Shown one piece after another: positions 26,286 through 37,400 of a DNA stretch of 64,000 nt. The stretch's first letter is position 1; each line of letters starts with the position of its first letter. This DNA comes from Beijerinckiaceae bacterium RH AL1. Its GTDB lineage: Bacteria > Pseudomonadota > Alphaproteobacteria > Rhizobiales > Beijerinckiaceae. The stretch spans positions 2,604,597 through 2,668,596 of the forward strand of contig LR590083.2 of NCBI GenBank assembly GCA_901457705.2, in the 5' to 3' direction. Made by a program: the position numbers and the translations under genes. The notes below the pieces were generated by a model. That model saw only the letters and a program-made list of their open reading frames with translations. It ran no database searches and was not told where the DNA came from.

Positions 26286-27452
26286 TTATTTCTCTGCGGC
26301 GGCCTGCAGCGCGCCCTGCCGCGGGGGCAGGCGGAGGTGGGACAGCCAACGACGAACCGGCTTGTCGTAGCCGACGTGCGCGACCCAGCAGAGCGCCGCG
26401 AGGCCGACGGCGAAAGCCACGGAACGCGCCGGCGACATGGTCGTGATGTCGAAGTGCAGCCGCTCCTCGAAGCGCAGGAAGAGGCCGATGAAGCCGACAT
26501 GCAAGGAATAGAGAACGTAGGAGTAGAGACCTGCGAGCGCGCAGACGCCGCACGCCGCAGGCGGCGGCTCGCTCTCGATGGCGGCCGCGACGATCGCCGG
26601 CACGACCAGCAGCACGAAGGCGAGATCGAAGATCGGCTGTGCCAGCGCGAAGCCGAGCCTGGTCGGATCGAGGAAGAGCAGCGCCGGCACGAGGAGGACG
26701 AGCATCCACCAGGGCACGCGCGGCCCCGCGAGGCGCGTGCCGCGGAGCTTGTAGAGCAGCACGCCGGCCGCAAAGCCGAAGATGGCGCGCGGCAGGCCGC
26801 CCGGCGCGTGGGTCCACAGGAAGCCGACATCGAGCGAGCCGTAGGTAGCGACGGTGGCGACGAGCGCGAGCGCGCTCACGACGAGAAGGCCAACGAGGTT
26901 CCGCACGCTCCAGACCCGATAGGACGCCGCCCAGGCGACGTTGACGACAAGCTCGAGCGCCAGCGACCAGGAGACGAAGTTGAGGGGATAAAGGTCCAGT
27001 CGCGCGAAGGCGACGGCATGCGACGGCAGCATCAGGAGCGCCGGCAGCACCGCGGCGAAGGTCGCCCGATGCAGGTTGTCGAGGTGGCCGCTCGCGAGCT
27101 CGATGAGCGACGGCATCAGCCCGAGCAGGCTGCCTAGCAGAAACAGCGGATAGAGCCGGCGCATACGCACGGCGACGAAGCCGCCGAGGCCGAGGCCGGC
27201 TGCGAGGTCCGCCTCGTAGCGGTGGGCGATCACGAAGCCGCTCATCGCGAAGAACAGGTCGACCGCGAGGTAGCCCTCGGCCGGCGGCGCTATGCCGAAG
27301 AAGAAGCCGCCGTGGAAGGCCAGCACGATCAGCGCGGCGACGCCGCGCAGCGCATCGAGCGTGTGGAAGGTGCGGCCGCGCGCGGCGACAGCCGGCACAT
27401 CGGGCGCGAACGCATCGGCGCCGTGGGTCATCGGCGAGGCGACGGCGCTCAC
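26286..27452 (-). CDS. Acyltransferase 3 family membrane protein
   Basis: 388-residue integral membrane O-acyltransferase with about ten helices. The catalytic histidine region is LRGVAALIVLAFHGGFFF, and DLFFAMSGFVIAHRY is the next conserved block. Such enzymes transfer acetyl or succinyl groups to sugars of exported polysaccharides. The GTG at 27452 overlaps the TGA stop of the GH16 gene (GTGA) and has GAGGG six bases upstream; an internal ATG at 27431 lacks a Shine-Dalgarno site. Its place between the GH16 and Wzz-like genes suggests it decorates the exopolysaccharide made here. Confidence 0.88.
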   Translation of the reverse strand: MSAVASPMTHGADAFAPDVPAVAARGRTFHTLDALRGVAALIVLAFHGGFFFGIAPPAEGYLAVDLFFAMSGFVIAHRYEADLAAGLGLGGFVAVRMRRLYPLFLLGSLLGLMPSLIELASGHLDNLHRATFAAVLPALLMLPSHAVAFARLDLYPLNFVSWSLALELVVNVAWAASYRVWSVRNLVGLLVVSALALVATVATYGSLDVGFLWTHAPGGLPRAIFGFAAGVLLYKLRGTRLAGPRVPWWMLVLLVPALLFLDPTRLGFALAQPIFDLAFVLLVVPAIVAAAIESEPPPAACGVCALAGLYSYVLYSLHVGFIGLFLRFEERLHFDITTMSPARSVAFAVGLAALCWVAHVGYDKPVRRWLSHLRLPPRQGALQAAAEK

Positions 27453-28300
27453 GAGCGGCCCTCGTAGGCGGCGATCGACTTCACGTACATGACCGACGGG
27501 TTCGGCACCTTGTCGATCGGCCAGCCGGCGCCGAGCGCGAGATTGGCCAGGATGTACATCGGCTGGCGGTACTCCGGCCGCGTCGGCGTGCGCCACACCT
27601 GCTTGCGGTTGAAGTAGAACGTCACCCAGTCGTGGTCGATGAGCACGCCGTAGCGGTTGAAGCGCGTCGTCGCCGCGTCCTTCGGGATGTCGACGATCTT
27701 GCCGTCGCCAAACTTGCGGTCGTCGTCGGCCCAGACGTGGACGTTGGCGTGGTAGGAGGCGGGCGCGTTGCCGTAGTACTCGAACGCATCGATCTCGGCG
27801 CGCGGCTTCGGCGTGACGCCGACGAGCCAGAAGGCCGGCCAGGTGCCGGCGCCGGGCGGCAGCTTGGTCTCGATCTCGAAGTAGCCGTACTTCTGCGCGA
27901 ACCCGCCGCCGCCCACGCCGTCGTGGTCGCGCGACGAGATGAGGCCCGATTGCCAGCGCCCGTCCGGCAGCTTGCGCGCCTCGATCCGCAGCATCCCGTG
28001 CGACGTCGCGAAGGGGAAGCCGGGCGTCGGATCGACGAAGGTCGCGTCGCCGAAGTCGCCGTGCCACGGCGTGTGGGCGATCCAGCGCGAGTCCGGCCCC
28101 CACGCCGAGACATCGAGATGATCGAAGCCCTCGAAGAAGGTCTGCCGGTAGCCCGAGATGTCGAGCATCGTCGGATCGGCCGCCGGCGCCTCGGCGACGG
28201 CCGGGGGCACGCCGTCGTCGCCGAGCGCCGCCCAGGCGAGCACGGCGACGCCGAGGCCGGCGCAGGCGAGCAGTGCGAGGACGGGACGCTTGTGACCCAT
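27449..28300 (-). CDS. Secreted glycoside hydrolase family 16 enzyme
   Basis: 283 residues with an N-terminal signal/anchor segment (about 7-25). The GH16 catalytic motif ExDxxE is present in AEIDAFEYYG near residue 175, with AFWLVG before it and ALGAGWP after it. GH16 enzymes cut beta-1,3 or beta-1,4 glucans and galactans; in exopolysaccharide loci they usually trim or process the polymer during export, like ExoK of rhizobia. It is first in the leftward operon GH16 - acyltransferase - Wzz-like - hydrolase, with a four-base overlap to the next gene. Start ATG at 28300. Confidence 0.9.
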   Translation of the reverse strand: MGHKRPVLALLACAGLGVAVLAWAALGDDGVPPAVAEAPAADPTMLDISGYRQTFFEGFDHLDVSAWGPDSRWIAHTPWHGDFGDATFVDPTPGFPFATSHGMLRIEARKLPDGRWQSGLISSRDHDGVGGGGFAQKYGYFEIETKLPPGAGTWPAFWLVGVTPKPRAEIDAFEYYGNAPASYHANVHVWADDDRKFGDGKIVDIPKDAATTRFNRYGVLIDHDWVTFYFNRKQVWRTPTRPEYRQPMYILANLALGAGWPIDKVPNPSVMYVKSIAAYEGRS

Positions 28301-28675
28301 ATCACGACCTTTCAGCATATTCTTTCGGACGGCAGCATCTGGCGTGCCGGCCGGCGCGCCGACGGTCGAACGGGCACGCCACCTGGTTTGATGATTAACG
28401 ATTGGTAAATAGCCGCCGCCAGTCTGTCGGCTTGGAAGGTGATGGGCGCGCGCAGCGCTGCCACGCAGCCCGGTAGACCCCGGCTTGTCCCGAAACGACA
28501 CGACCGAGCTTTCGCAACGGCAACGAAAAATCCGCGTCGCCATTAAGGACTGCTTACGACTGCGAACGGCTTTTGATTGCCGCGAACCTCTTTGCTGATG
28601 TCTCCTCGATTGCAAGGAGGCTCGCGCACCACACGGTAACTCTTGCGTGGTTAGCTGCGGGCGGAGGTGGAGACG
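28301..28675. other. Divergent promoter region of the exopolysaccharide locus
   Basis: 375 bases without a gene between the leftward GH16 operon and the rightward glycosyltransferase operon. It is AT-richer than its surroundings near 28385-28415 and 28540-28600, as expected for promoters. A short dyad, CTCCT...AGGAG, lies around 28601-28619. I see no clear sigma-70 box pair or known operator. Confidence 0.5.
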
Positions 28676-29815
28676 ATGCGAGTTGCGATCGTTCACTATT
28701 GGCTTGTCGGCATGCGTGGCGGCGAGAAGGTGCTCGAGGAGATGTGCCGGCTCTACCCCGATGCCGACATCTTCACGCATGTGCACGACCCCGCGAAGAC
28801 GAGCGCGCTGATCAACAGCCACCGCATCCAGACGACCTTCATCGCGCGGCTGCCCTTCGCGCGGAAGCTCTACCAGAAGTACCTGCCGCTCATGCCGGCC
28901 GCGCTCGAGGAGCTCGACCTCAGCGGCTACGACCTGATCCTCTCCTCCGAATCCGGCCCCGCCAAGGGCGTCATCACGCATCCGAACGCCGTGCACGTCT
29001 GCTACTGCCACTCGCCGATGCGCTACCTGTGGGATCAGTACCACGTCTACCGCGGCAACACCTCGTGGTTCACGCGCCTCTTCATGTCGGTGATGATGCC
29101 GCCGCTGCGGCTGTGGGACGTCGCTTCCGCCGCCCGCGTCGACCACTTCATCGCCAACTCGAGCTTCATCGCGCGCCGCATCGCCAAGGCCTACCGGCGC
29201 GAGGCGGAGGTCGTGTTCCCGCCGGTGAGCCTCGATGCCTTCGAGATCGCGGCGGAGCCGACGCGCGACTTCTACTTCTACATCGGCCAGCTCGTTCCCT
29301 ATAAGCGCGTCGATCTCGCGGTGGCCGCCTGCACCAAGCTCGGCCGCAAGCTCGTCGTCGTCGGCGCGGGCTCGGAGGACGCGCGGCTGAAGGCGATGGC
29401 CGGCCCGACGATCGAGTTCCGCGGCTGGGCCTCGCACGAGGAGCTTGCGGGCTACTACAAGAACTGCCGCGCCCTGCTCTTCCCCGGCGAGGAGGACTTC
29501 GGCATCGTCCCGCTCGAGGCGATGGCCTCGGGACGCCCGGTCATCGCCTTCGGCTCGGGCGGCGCGCTCGACACCGTGGTCGAGGGCGTCACCGGCACCT
29601 TCTTCCGCCGCCAGAGCGAGGACGCGCTCGTCGCGGCGATCGAGCGCTTCGAGTCGATCGAGGGCAATTTCGAGCCGCAGGAGATCCGCCGGCACGCGCG
29701 CGGCTTCGGGCGCGACGTGTTCCGCCGGCGCCTGAAGGCGGCGATCGACGGCGCGGTGGAGCGGGCCCTCCGCCGCCGCCCGGCGCCGGCCCCGTTCGTC
29801 GAGGCCGCCGAATGA
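28676..29815 (+). CDS. GT4-family glycosyltransferase (WbaZ-like)
   Basis: 379-residue GT-B glycosyltransferase beginning MRVAIVHYWLVGMRGGEKVLE, typical of the WbaZ-like mannosyltransferase group. CYCHSPMRYLWDQY lies in the acceptor side, FYIGQLVPYKRVDLAV in the donor-binding half, and the EX7E-type motif in GEEDFGIVPLEAMASG. Cytoplasmic, acting on a lipid-linked sugar acceptor. ATG at 28676, nine bases after GGAGG; the GTG at 28667 is too close to that site. The next gene overlaps by four bases (ATGA), so the rightward genes form an operon. Confidence 0.88.
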   Translation: MRVAIVHYWLVGMRGGEKVLEEMCRLYPDADIFTHVHDPAKTSALINSHRIQTTFIARLPFARKLYQKYLPLMPAALEELDLSGYDLILSSESGPAKGVITHPNAVHVCYCHSPMRYLWDQYHVYRGNTSWFTRLFMSVMMPPLRLWDVASAARVDHFIANSSFIARRIAKAYRREAEVVFPPVSLDAFEIAAEPTRDFYFYIGQLVPYKRVDLAVAACTKLGRKLVVVGAGSEDARLKAMAGPTIEFRGWASHEELAGYYKNCRALLFPGEEDFGIVPLEAMASGRPVIAFGSGGALDTVVEGVTGTFFRRQSEDALVAAIERFESIEGNFEPQEIRRHARGFGRDVFRRRLKAAIDGAVERALRRRPAPAPFVEAAE

Positions 29816-30960
29816 AGGCGGCCGCCACCTGGTCGATCAACGGCCGCTTCTTGAGCCAGCCGCAGACCGGCGTGCAGCGCTATGCCGGCGAGATGACGCG
29901 AGAGATCGACACTTGGCTCGGCCAGGACGACGAGCTGGCGCGCAAGCTCGCGATCGAGATCTGCGTGCCGGCGGATTGCGCCAGGGTGCCGGACTTTGCA
30001 AACATCGCCGTGCGGCGCAGCGCGCGCGGACGCGGCCACGGCTGGGAGCAGCTCGTGCTGCCGTCGATGGCACGCGACGGGCTGATCAGCTTCGCCAACC
30101 TCGGGCCGCTCGCGCACGGGCGCCAGATCCTCTGCCTGCACGACGCCAACGTCTTCCTCGCGCCGGAGAGCTATACGCGCGGCTTCCGCATCGCCTATCG
30201 CGCGGCCTTCCCGCTGCTGGCGCGCCGCGCGCGGGCGGTCACCACGGTCTCCGCCTTCTCCGCCGAAATGCTCAAGAAAGCCGGCGTCACCGGCGCCAAG
30301 GCCGCCCGCGTCATCCACAACGGCCACGAGCACGCGCTGCGCTGGGATCGCACGGCGTCGCGCTTCGATGCGCCGGCGCATTTCAAGCGCCCGTTCGTCT
30401 TCGCGCTCGGCAGCCGCGCCAAGCACAAGCAGCTCGACCTGCTGCTCGGCCTCGCGCCGGCGCTCGATGCGCTCGGCCTCGATCTCATCGTCTCCGGCGG
30501 CACCGCCTCCATCTTCGCCGAGGCGGCGCTGACGCAGACGGTCAACGTCTTCCCCGTCGGCTTCGTCTCCGACGACGATCTCGCCTCGCTATTCGCGCAA
30601 GCGATTTGCTTCGCCTTCCCGTCGCGGACCGAGGGCTTCGGCATTCCGCTCGTCGAGGCGATGGTGCACGGCGCGCCGATCGTCTCGTCGGATGCCGCGA
30701 GCATGCCGGAGGTCTGCGGCGATGCCGCGCTCTACGCCTCGCCCGACGACCCCGCCGCCTGGCTCGCGCAGATCACGCGGCTCGCGAAGGACGCAGGCCT
30801 GCGCGAGACGCTGCGGGCCAAGGGCAAGGCGCGCTATCCGCGCTTCTCGTGGCGCGAAGGCGCGCGCGCCTATCTCGAGCTGGCGCTCGCGCTGTCGCCG
30901 CAACCCGCCGGCGAGTCGCGCGGCGCTGCGGCGCCGCTCGTCGGCCGACGCGCCTCGTAG
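29812..30960 (+). CDS. GT4-family glycosyltransferase
   Basis: 382-residue GT-B glycosyltransferase. The N-terminal half has FLSQPQTGVQRYAGEMTRE, a signature of group 1 transferases in polysaccharide loci; the C-terminal half has FALGSRAKHKQLDLLL and the EX7E-type SRTEGFGIPLVEAMVHG. It overlaps the preceding glycosyltransferase gene by ATGA and is followed after 19 bases by the polymerase-like gene, so all three are probably translated from one mRNA. Donor sugar unknown. Confidence 0.87.
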   Translation: MKAAATWSINGRFLSQPQTGVQRYAGEMTREIDTWLGQDDELARKLAIEICVPADCARVPDFANIAVRRSARGRGHGWEQLVLPSMARDGLISFANLGPLAHGRQILCLHDANVFLAPESYTRGFRIAYRAAFPLLARRARAVTTVSAFSAEMLKKAGVTGAKAARVIHNGHEHALRWDRTASRFDAPAHFKRPFVFALGSRAKHKQLDLLLGLAPALDALGLDLIVSGGTASIFAEAALTQTVNVFPVGFVSDDDLASLFAQAICFAFPSRTEGFGIPLVEAMVHGAPIVSSDAASMPEVCGDAALYASPDDPAAWLAQITRLAKDAGLRETLRAKGKARYPRFSWREGARAYLELALALSPQPAGESRGAAAPLVGRRAS

Positions 30961-30979
30961 CCGGCGCGGATACGCGCGC

Positions 30980-32407
30980 GTGATCCCCACAGTCTCCGGC
31001 GCGATCGTGCTTGCCATCGGCATCTGGTGCCAGCTCGGCGGCTACAGGCGCACCGTGCTCGCGATGTTCGGGCTCATCGTGCTGGCCTCCGCCTCGGCCG
31101 TCGACCTGCCGGCGCTCGGCGGCGCCTCGATAACGCCGGCCAACTTCTTCCTGCTCTTCTACCTGCTGCGCCTCGTCTCCATGCGCGACGGCTTCGGCCA
31201 GCTCGCCGCCGAGATCGAGCCGCGGCGTCCGCTGTTCCTGTTCTTTCTCCTGATCCTCTGGATCGTCGGCTCGGCGCTCCTGCTGCCGCGCCTGTTCGAA
31301 GGCCAGGTCAGCGTGTTCTCGCTGTCGCGCTCGCTCGACAACGACGGCGGCACGATGCGGCTCGCGCCGACGAGCGGCAACATCTCGCAGGCGGTCTACG
31401 CGATCGGCGGCTTCCTCGCGGCCTGCGCGACCGCGGCCTTCGCGCGCCGGCCCGGCGGCTACCAGGTCATGCTGTCGGCGATCGTCCTCGTCACCTCGCT
31501 CGACATCTTCTTCGCAATCGTCGATCTCGTCACCGGCGTGACGCACACGGGCTTCGTGCTCGATGCGATCCATACGGCGAGCTACGCCTTCCTCACCGAC
31601 GACGAGCTCGGCGGCTTGAAGCGCATCTCCGGCAGCTTCAGCGAGGCCTCGGGCTTCGCGACCTTCTCGCTCACGCTGCTCGGCACCAACCTCGCGCTGT
31701 TCGTCGCCAACGTGCGCCCGCGATTCACCGGCACGGCCAGCGCGCTGCTGTTCCTGCTCATCGTCCTCGCGACGTCGAGCGCCGGCTATGCCGGCATCGG
31801 CGTGCTGCTCGCCGGCTTCCTCGCCTATGCCGCCGTGGCGGCGCTCCGCGGCAAGCGCCGCGCGCCGCTGCTGGCGCTCTTCGTCGTCGGCGCCGGCATC
31901 GTCGTCGTCGGGCTCGTCTTCCTGCTGCTGCCGCCGGTCGCCGACGTCGCGCAGAAGGTCATCGAAGAAAGCCTTCTCGCCAAGGGCCAGACCGAGTCGG
32001 CGCTGGAGCGCGGCTCGTGGAACACGCAGGCTTGGCAGGTCTTCCTCGACACGCACGGGCTCGGCGCCGGCATCGGCACGACGCGCGGCTCGAACTACAT
32101 CCTGGTGCTGCTGTCGAACCTCGGCGCGATCGGCTTCGGCCTCTTCGCGCTGCTGATGCTGAAGACGACGCTGGCGCGGCTGGCGCCGCACCTGCAGCGG
32201 GAGGACCGCGCGATCGTCTGGGCGGCCCGCGTCGGCACGCTGGTCACGCTGGTGCCGTCGATCCTCGTCGGCACGGTCTACGATCTCGGCACGCTGTTCT
32301 ACGCGCTGCTCGGCATCGCCGCCTCCGGCGCGGCCGTCGCCGCGCCGAAGCGTGCGCCCGCACCGGAGCGGAGACCCCTCGCCGCCGCAGGTGCTAGGAA
32401 CGCTTGA
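30980..32407 (+). CDS. O-antigen ligase/Wzy-like polysaccharide polymerase, integral membrane
   Basis: 475-residue hydrophobic protein with about ten to twelve membrane helices. One large periplasmic loop (about 330-370) holds QTESALERGSWNTQAWQVFLDTHGLGAGIG, matching the pattern of Wzy_C-type ligases and polymerases, where arginine and histidine in this loop act. The start is GTG at 30980, chosen because the membrane helices begin there; the longer open frame upstream overlaps the glycosyltransferase. It would join repeat units of the exopolysaccharide in the periplasm. Confidence 0.8.
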   Translation: MIPTVSGAIVLAIGIWCQLGGYRRTVLAMFGLIVLASASAVDLPALGGASITPANFFLLFYLLRLVSMRDGFGQLAAEIEPRRPLFLFFLLILWIVGSALLLPRLFEGQVSVFSLSRSLDNDGGTMRLAPTSGNISQAVYAIGGFLAACATAAFARRPGGYQVMLSAIVLVTSLDIFFAIVDLVTGVTHTGFVLDAIHTASYAFLTDDELGGLKRISGSFSEASGFATFSLTLLGTNLALFVANVRPRFTGTASALLFLLIVLATSSAGYAGIGVLLAGFLAYAAVAALRGKRRAPLLALFVVGAGIVVVGLVFLLLPPVADVAQKVIEESLLAKGQTESALERGSWNTQAWQVFLDTHGLGAGIGTTRGSNYILVLLSNLGAIGFGLFALLMLKTTLARLAPHLQREDRAIVWAARVGTLVTLVPSILVGTVYDLGTLFYALLGIAASGAAVAAPKRAPAPERRPLAAAGARNA

Positions 32408-32435
32408 GCCTGACGCGCAGGCGTCGCAGCGGCGC

Positions 32436-33497
<1,062 letters not shown>

Positions 33498-33818
33498 TCA
33501 GCCCTGGCGGCTCGGCGTCGTGACGTGCAGCCCGTCGAGCGCCGGCGTGATCTTGATCTGGCAGGAGAGGCGAGAGTTCGGCTTCACCTCGAAGGCGAAG
33601 TCGAGCATGTCCTCCTCCATGCCGGAGGGCTTGCCCACCTTCGCCATGAACGGCTCGTCGATGTAGACGTGGCAGGTCGCGCAGGCGCAGGCGCCGCCGC
33701 ACTCGGCGACGATCTCCGGGACGCCGTTCTGGATCGCCGTCTCCATCAGCGTCGCGCCGTCCTTGCCCTCGACGGTGCGCGCCGTGCCCTTGGAGTCGGT
33801 GAAGGTGATGGAGGCCAT
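33498..33818 (-). CDS. Adrenodoxin-type 2Fe-2S ferredoxin
   Basis: 106-residue electron carrier with the vertebrate-type cluster pattern Cx5Cx2C in ECGGACACATCHVY and a fourth cysteine in RLSCQI. The acidic segment between (MEEDMLDF) is the usual partner-binding face of this group (FdVI/FdxB-like). It lies 9 bases upstream of the ferredoxin reductase gene in the same direction, so both are likely made together. Electron acceptor (P450, Fe-S assembly, other) is not shown by the neighbourhood. Confidence 0.93.
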   Translation of the reverse strand: MASITFTDSKGTARTVEGKDGATLMETAIQNGVPEIVAECGGACACATCHVYIDEPFMAKVGKPSGMEEDMLDFAFEVKPNSRLSCQIKITPALDGLHVTTPSRQG

Positions 33819-33999
33819 GTGATCCCGTTCCTCGCGTGCCCTGCCGCCCAGGCGCGTACGGCCGCAAGGGCATGCATTTAGCGAAGGGTCGCCTCGATGA
33901 ACAGGGGGCCGGCGCGGCGGCGCGTTGCCGCCGGGATCGGCGGCGGCTTTCTCTCGAACGGTGGCGTCGGACGATGCTGCGGCGAGGCGCCGCTGCGCC

Positions 34000-34389
34000 T
34001 CAAGCCAGCTCGCGCGCGATCGCCGCCTGCGTCGCGGCGAAAGTGGCTACGAGGTCCCCGTTAATGGTCGACCTTGCCTCCGGCGCCGCCGTTTCGTAGG
34101 CCTCGGCGATCGCCGCCGCGGCCCAGGCGCCGATGCCGCGCGCCGAGCCTTTCAGGAGGTGCGCCGCCTCGCGCTGGGCCTCCGGCGCCAAGCCGGGAAG
34201 GGTGGGCACCACCCGACGCGCCTGGTCGGCGAACAGAATCAACACCTCGCGGGCGAGTTCGGCATCGTCGAACGTCTGCTGGGCAAGGAACGGGAGATCG
34301 AGGGTGGCGAGGGCCGGCTCAGCTTCCGCATCGGCGTTAACGACGTTTCGCAAAGCGCTGATCCGATTGGTTTCATTCCCCCGCACCAA
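34000..34389 (-). CDS. Hpt (histidine phosphotransfer) domain protein
   Basis: About 129 residues, a single four-helix Hpt domain. The phosphorylatable histidine is in EAAHLLKGSARGIGA (HxxKG motif). There is no kinase or receiver domain attached, so it should relay phosphate between separate proteins. No ATG is available: TTG at 34389 or GTG at 34386 are possible starts, with ACAGG just upstream. It is transcribed divergently from the giant growth-pole-like gene, about 90 bases apart. Its GC-rich C-terminus ends with AIARELA. Confidence 0.75.
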   Translation of the reverse strand: MVRGNETNRISALRNVVNADAEAEPALATLDLPFLAQQTFDDAELAREVLILFADQARRVVPTLPGLAPEAQREAAHLLKGSARGIGAWAAAAIAEAYETAAPEARSTINGDLVATFAATQAAIARELA

Positions 34390-34477
34390 CCTGTAGGGTG
34401 GATTTGGTTAATAGTCTGTGTTTTGCGATCGGGCGGCAGAGCGGCGCTGCCAGGGTCGGTTTCGAGCGAGGCGCGTG

Positions 34478-37400
34478 ATGGCCAATCCTAACAAGGCGCA
34501 GGATCCTGCGGCAGCAGCCTTGTCGGCGATCGAGGAGGCGTTGAACCTCACCGATCTGATGCCGAGCGAGACGGCGCCCGGACAGGACGGCGACGGCAAG
34601 CCCCAGGACGCCGCGGAGCGGAAGACGCCGGAGCTGAGGGCGGGCGACACGCGCCACCCGATGCTCGCCCCCGAGGTCACCGGCCGCCGCGACACGCTTC
34701 CGCGCCTGCCGTCCGCCGATGCCTCGAAGCTGTTCGGCGACACGCTGCGCGACGTCGAGCTGGCGAACGAGCCGCTGCTCGACGTGCCCGCCAACCCGCC
34801 GGTCGTGCAGGGCGATCGCGCCGGCCGCGACCGCCTCGAAGCGCCCGCCGCCGACGAGCGCCTGACCCGCGCCCGCCCCGCCGCCGCCGCCAACGACGAC
34901 AAGGAGAGCGTCGGCGCCATCCTGCGCACCATGCAGGTGAAGCCGAGCCGCGCGCCGATGATCATCGCCGGGCTGGCCTCCGTCGCATGGATCGCCGTCT
35001 GCGCCCTCTATCTCTACGCCGACCGCGCCGAGCTCGCCGGCGCCGCCGTGCTGCAGCCGAAGACCGCGCTTGTCGCGCTGGCGATCGTCGGCCCGCTGTT
35101 GTTCTTCTTCATGACCGCCGCGCTGACGCGCCGCACCCAGGAAGTGCGCCAGACCGCGCGCAGCATGATGCAGGTCGCGGTCCGCCTCGCGGAGCCGGAG
35201 GCGATCGCCACCGAGCAGATGGTCACCCTCTCGCAGGCGATCCGTCGCGAGATCGCCTCGATGGGCGACGGCATCGAGCGGGCGCTCGCCCGCGCCGGCG
35301 AGCTCGAGACGCTGGTGCGCTCCGAGGTCTCGAACATCGAGCGCACCTTCGGCGAGAACGAGCGCCGCGTTCGCTCGCTGATCGAGGAGCTGTCCTCTGA
35401 GCGCGAGGCGATCGTCACCAATGCCGAGAAGGTGCGGGGCGCGATCTCCGGCGCCCACGAGAACCTGTCGCGCGACCTCGAGGGCGTCTCCGAGCGCCTC
35501 TCCACCAGCCTCGCCGAGGCGGGCGAGCGCCTCACCGGCTCGCTCGGCTCGAAGGGCGACGAGATCCGCACCGCGCTCGTCGCCGCCGGCGAGAACTGCA
35601 CGCAGAGCATCGGCTCGTCCGGACAGGAGATGATCGAGCGCCTGCGCGAGGCGACCGACAGCGTCACCGCCGCGATCGGCAGCCAGACCGGCGGCATCGA
35701 GGCGAAGATCGCCTCGGCCGGCGAGGCGCTGCTCGCCGACCTCGGCCTGCGCGCCGACGACATCGTGCATCGCCTCGACACGACGGGCACCCGCATCTCG
35801 GACGAGATCGTCTCGCGCGCGACAATCTCGCCGTGCGCCTCGCCGAGACCGGGGAGCGCCTGCACGAGATCGTCGGCGTCCACGGCGAGACCCTGCACCA
35901 GAACATCGCCCACGCCGGCGAGCACACCGCGGCGCTCATCGCCGAGCAGACCGCGGCGGCAAGCTCCGCCTTCGACGCCTCGCACGCCAACCTCGCCGCC
36001 CTGCTCGACGAGACCCAGGGCCGCATCGTCGCGCGCCTCGACGACCACGGCGCCCTGATGCATCGGCGCATGTCGGACACCGCCGAGGAGATCGCCGGCA
36101 CGCTCGGCGCCCACCACGACGCCATGCACGAGCGCCTTGCCGAGGGCGCCGCGGCGACGATGGCGCTGATGGCCGCGCACACCGACCAGCTGCACGAGCG
36201 CCTCTCGGAGACGCACGACCAGCTCGCCGCCCACCACGCCGACTTCCACGAGCGGCTCGGCGCCACGGCCGCCGAGGCCACCGCCGCGCTCGCCACGCAG
36301 ACCAACGACCTCGAGCAGCGGCTCGCCGCCGCCAACGACCGGCTCAACGCCCATCACGCGGACCTCAGCGACCGGCTCGCCTCGGTCGCCGCCGACACGA
36401 TGGGCGCCATGGCCGCGCACACCGACAGCTTCCAGGAGCGTCTCGCCGCGGCGAACGACGACCTCGCCGCGCACCACGCGACCATCCACGAGCGCCTGGC
36501 GGCCAGCGCCGACGAGGCCTCGCACATGCTCGCCGGCCACCACGAGGCGCTGCAGGAGCGCGTCGCCGAGGCGACCGCCGCCACGATGGCCCTGATGGCC
36601 TCGCACACCGACCAGCTCAACGAGCGCCTCGCCCAGGCGCACGACGCGATGGGCACCCACAGCTCGGACATCCACGAGCGCGTCGCGGAGGGCGCCGCCG
36701 CCACCATGGCCCTGATGGCCGCCCACACCGACCAGCTGAACGAGCGTCTCGCTCAGGCGCACGAGGCGATGGGCGCGCACAGCGCCGAGATGCACGACCG
36801 CCTCGCCGACACGACGCAGAAGACGATCGCCGCCATCGAGCAGCATTCGGGCGAGATCGACCGCCGCGCCACGGCGCTGACCGACCGGCTCGACGGCACC
36901 ACCGGCCAGACGCTCGCCGCCCTCGAGGCGCATCGCGACGAGATGCACGAGCGCCTGCAGGCGGCCTCGTCCGAGATCGCCGACGCGATCGTCGGCCACG
37001 TCGATTCGCTGCACAGCCGCCTCGCCGAGACGACGAGCCAGACGCTCGCCGCCCTCGACGAGCACGCGCATGCCATGCACGAGCGGCTCGACACGACGGC
37101 GCAGGACGCCGTCGGCAACCTCGCCGGACATCTCGACGGCATGCACGAGCAGCTCTCGAGCAACGCCGAGGCGACCGCCGAAGCCCTCGGCCAGCACGCG
37201 CAGGCGCTGCAGGAAGGCTTCGTCGCCAACACGCGCGACGCCATCGCCAGCCTCGCCGAGCAGGTGGACGCGCTCAACGCGCGCTTCGCCGAGATCGCGG
37301 GCGAGTCGATCGCCGCCATCGCCATGCACGGCGACCGCGTCAACGAGAGCCTGGCCGGCAAGGTCGCGGCGTTCCAGGACGTGTTCCTGACGAAGGGCAA

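Noticed and set aside
27449-29695. GH16 gene extended upstream to 29695
   Set aside because: The extra frame is antisense to the glycosyltransferase at 28676-29815; the signal peptide begins at 28300.
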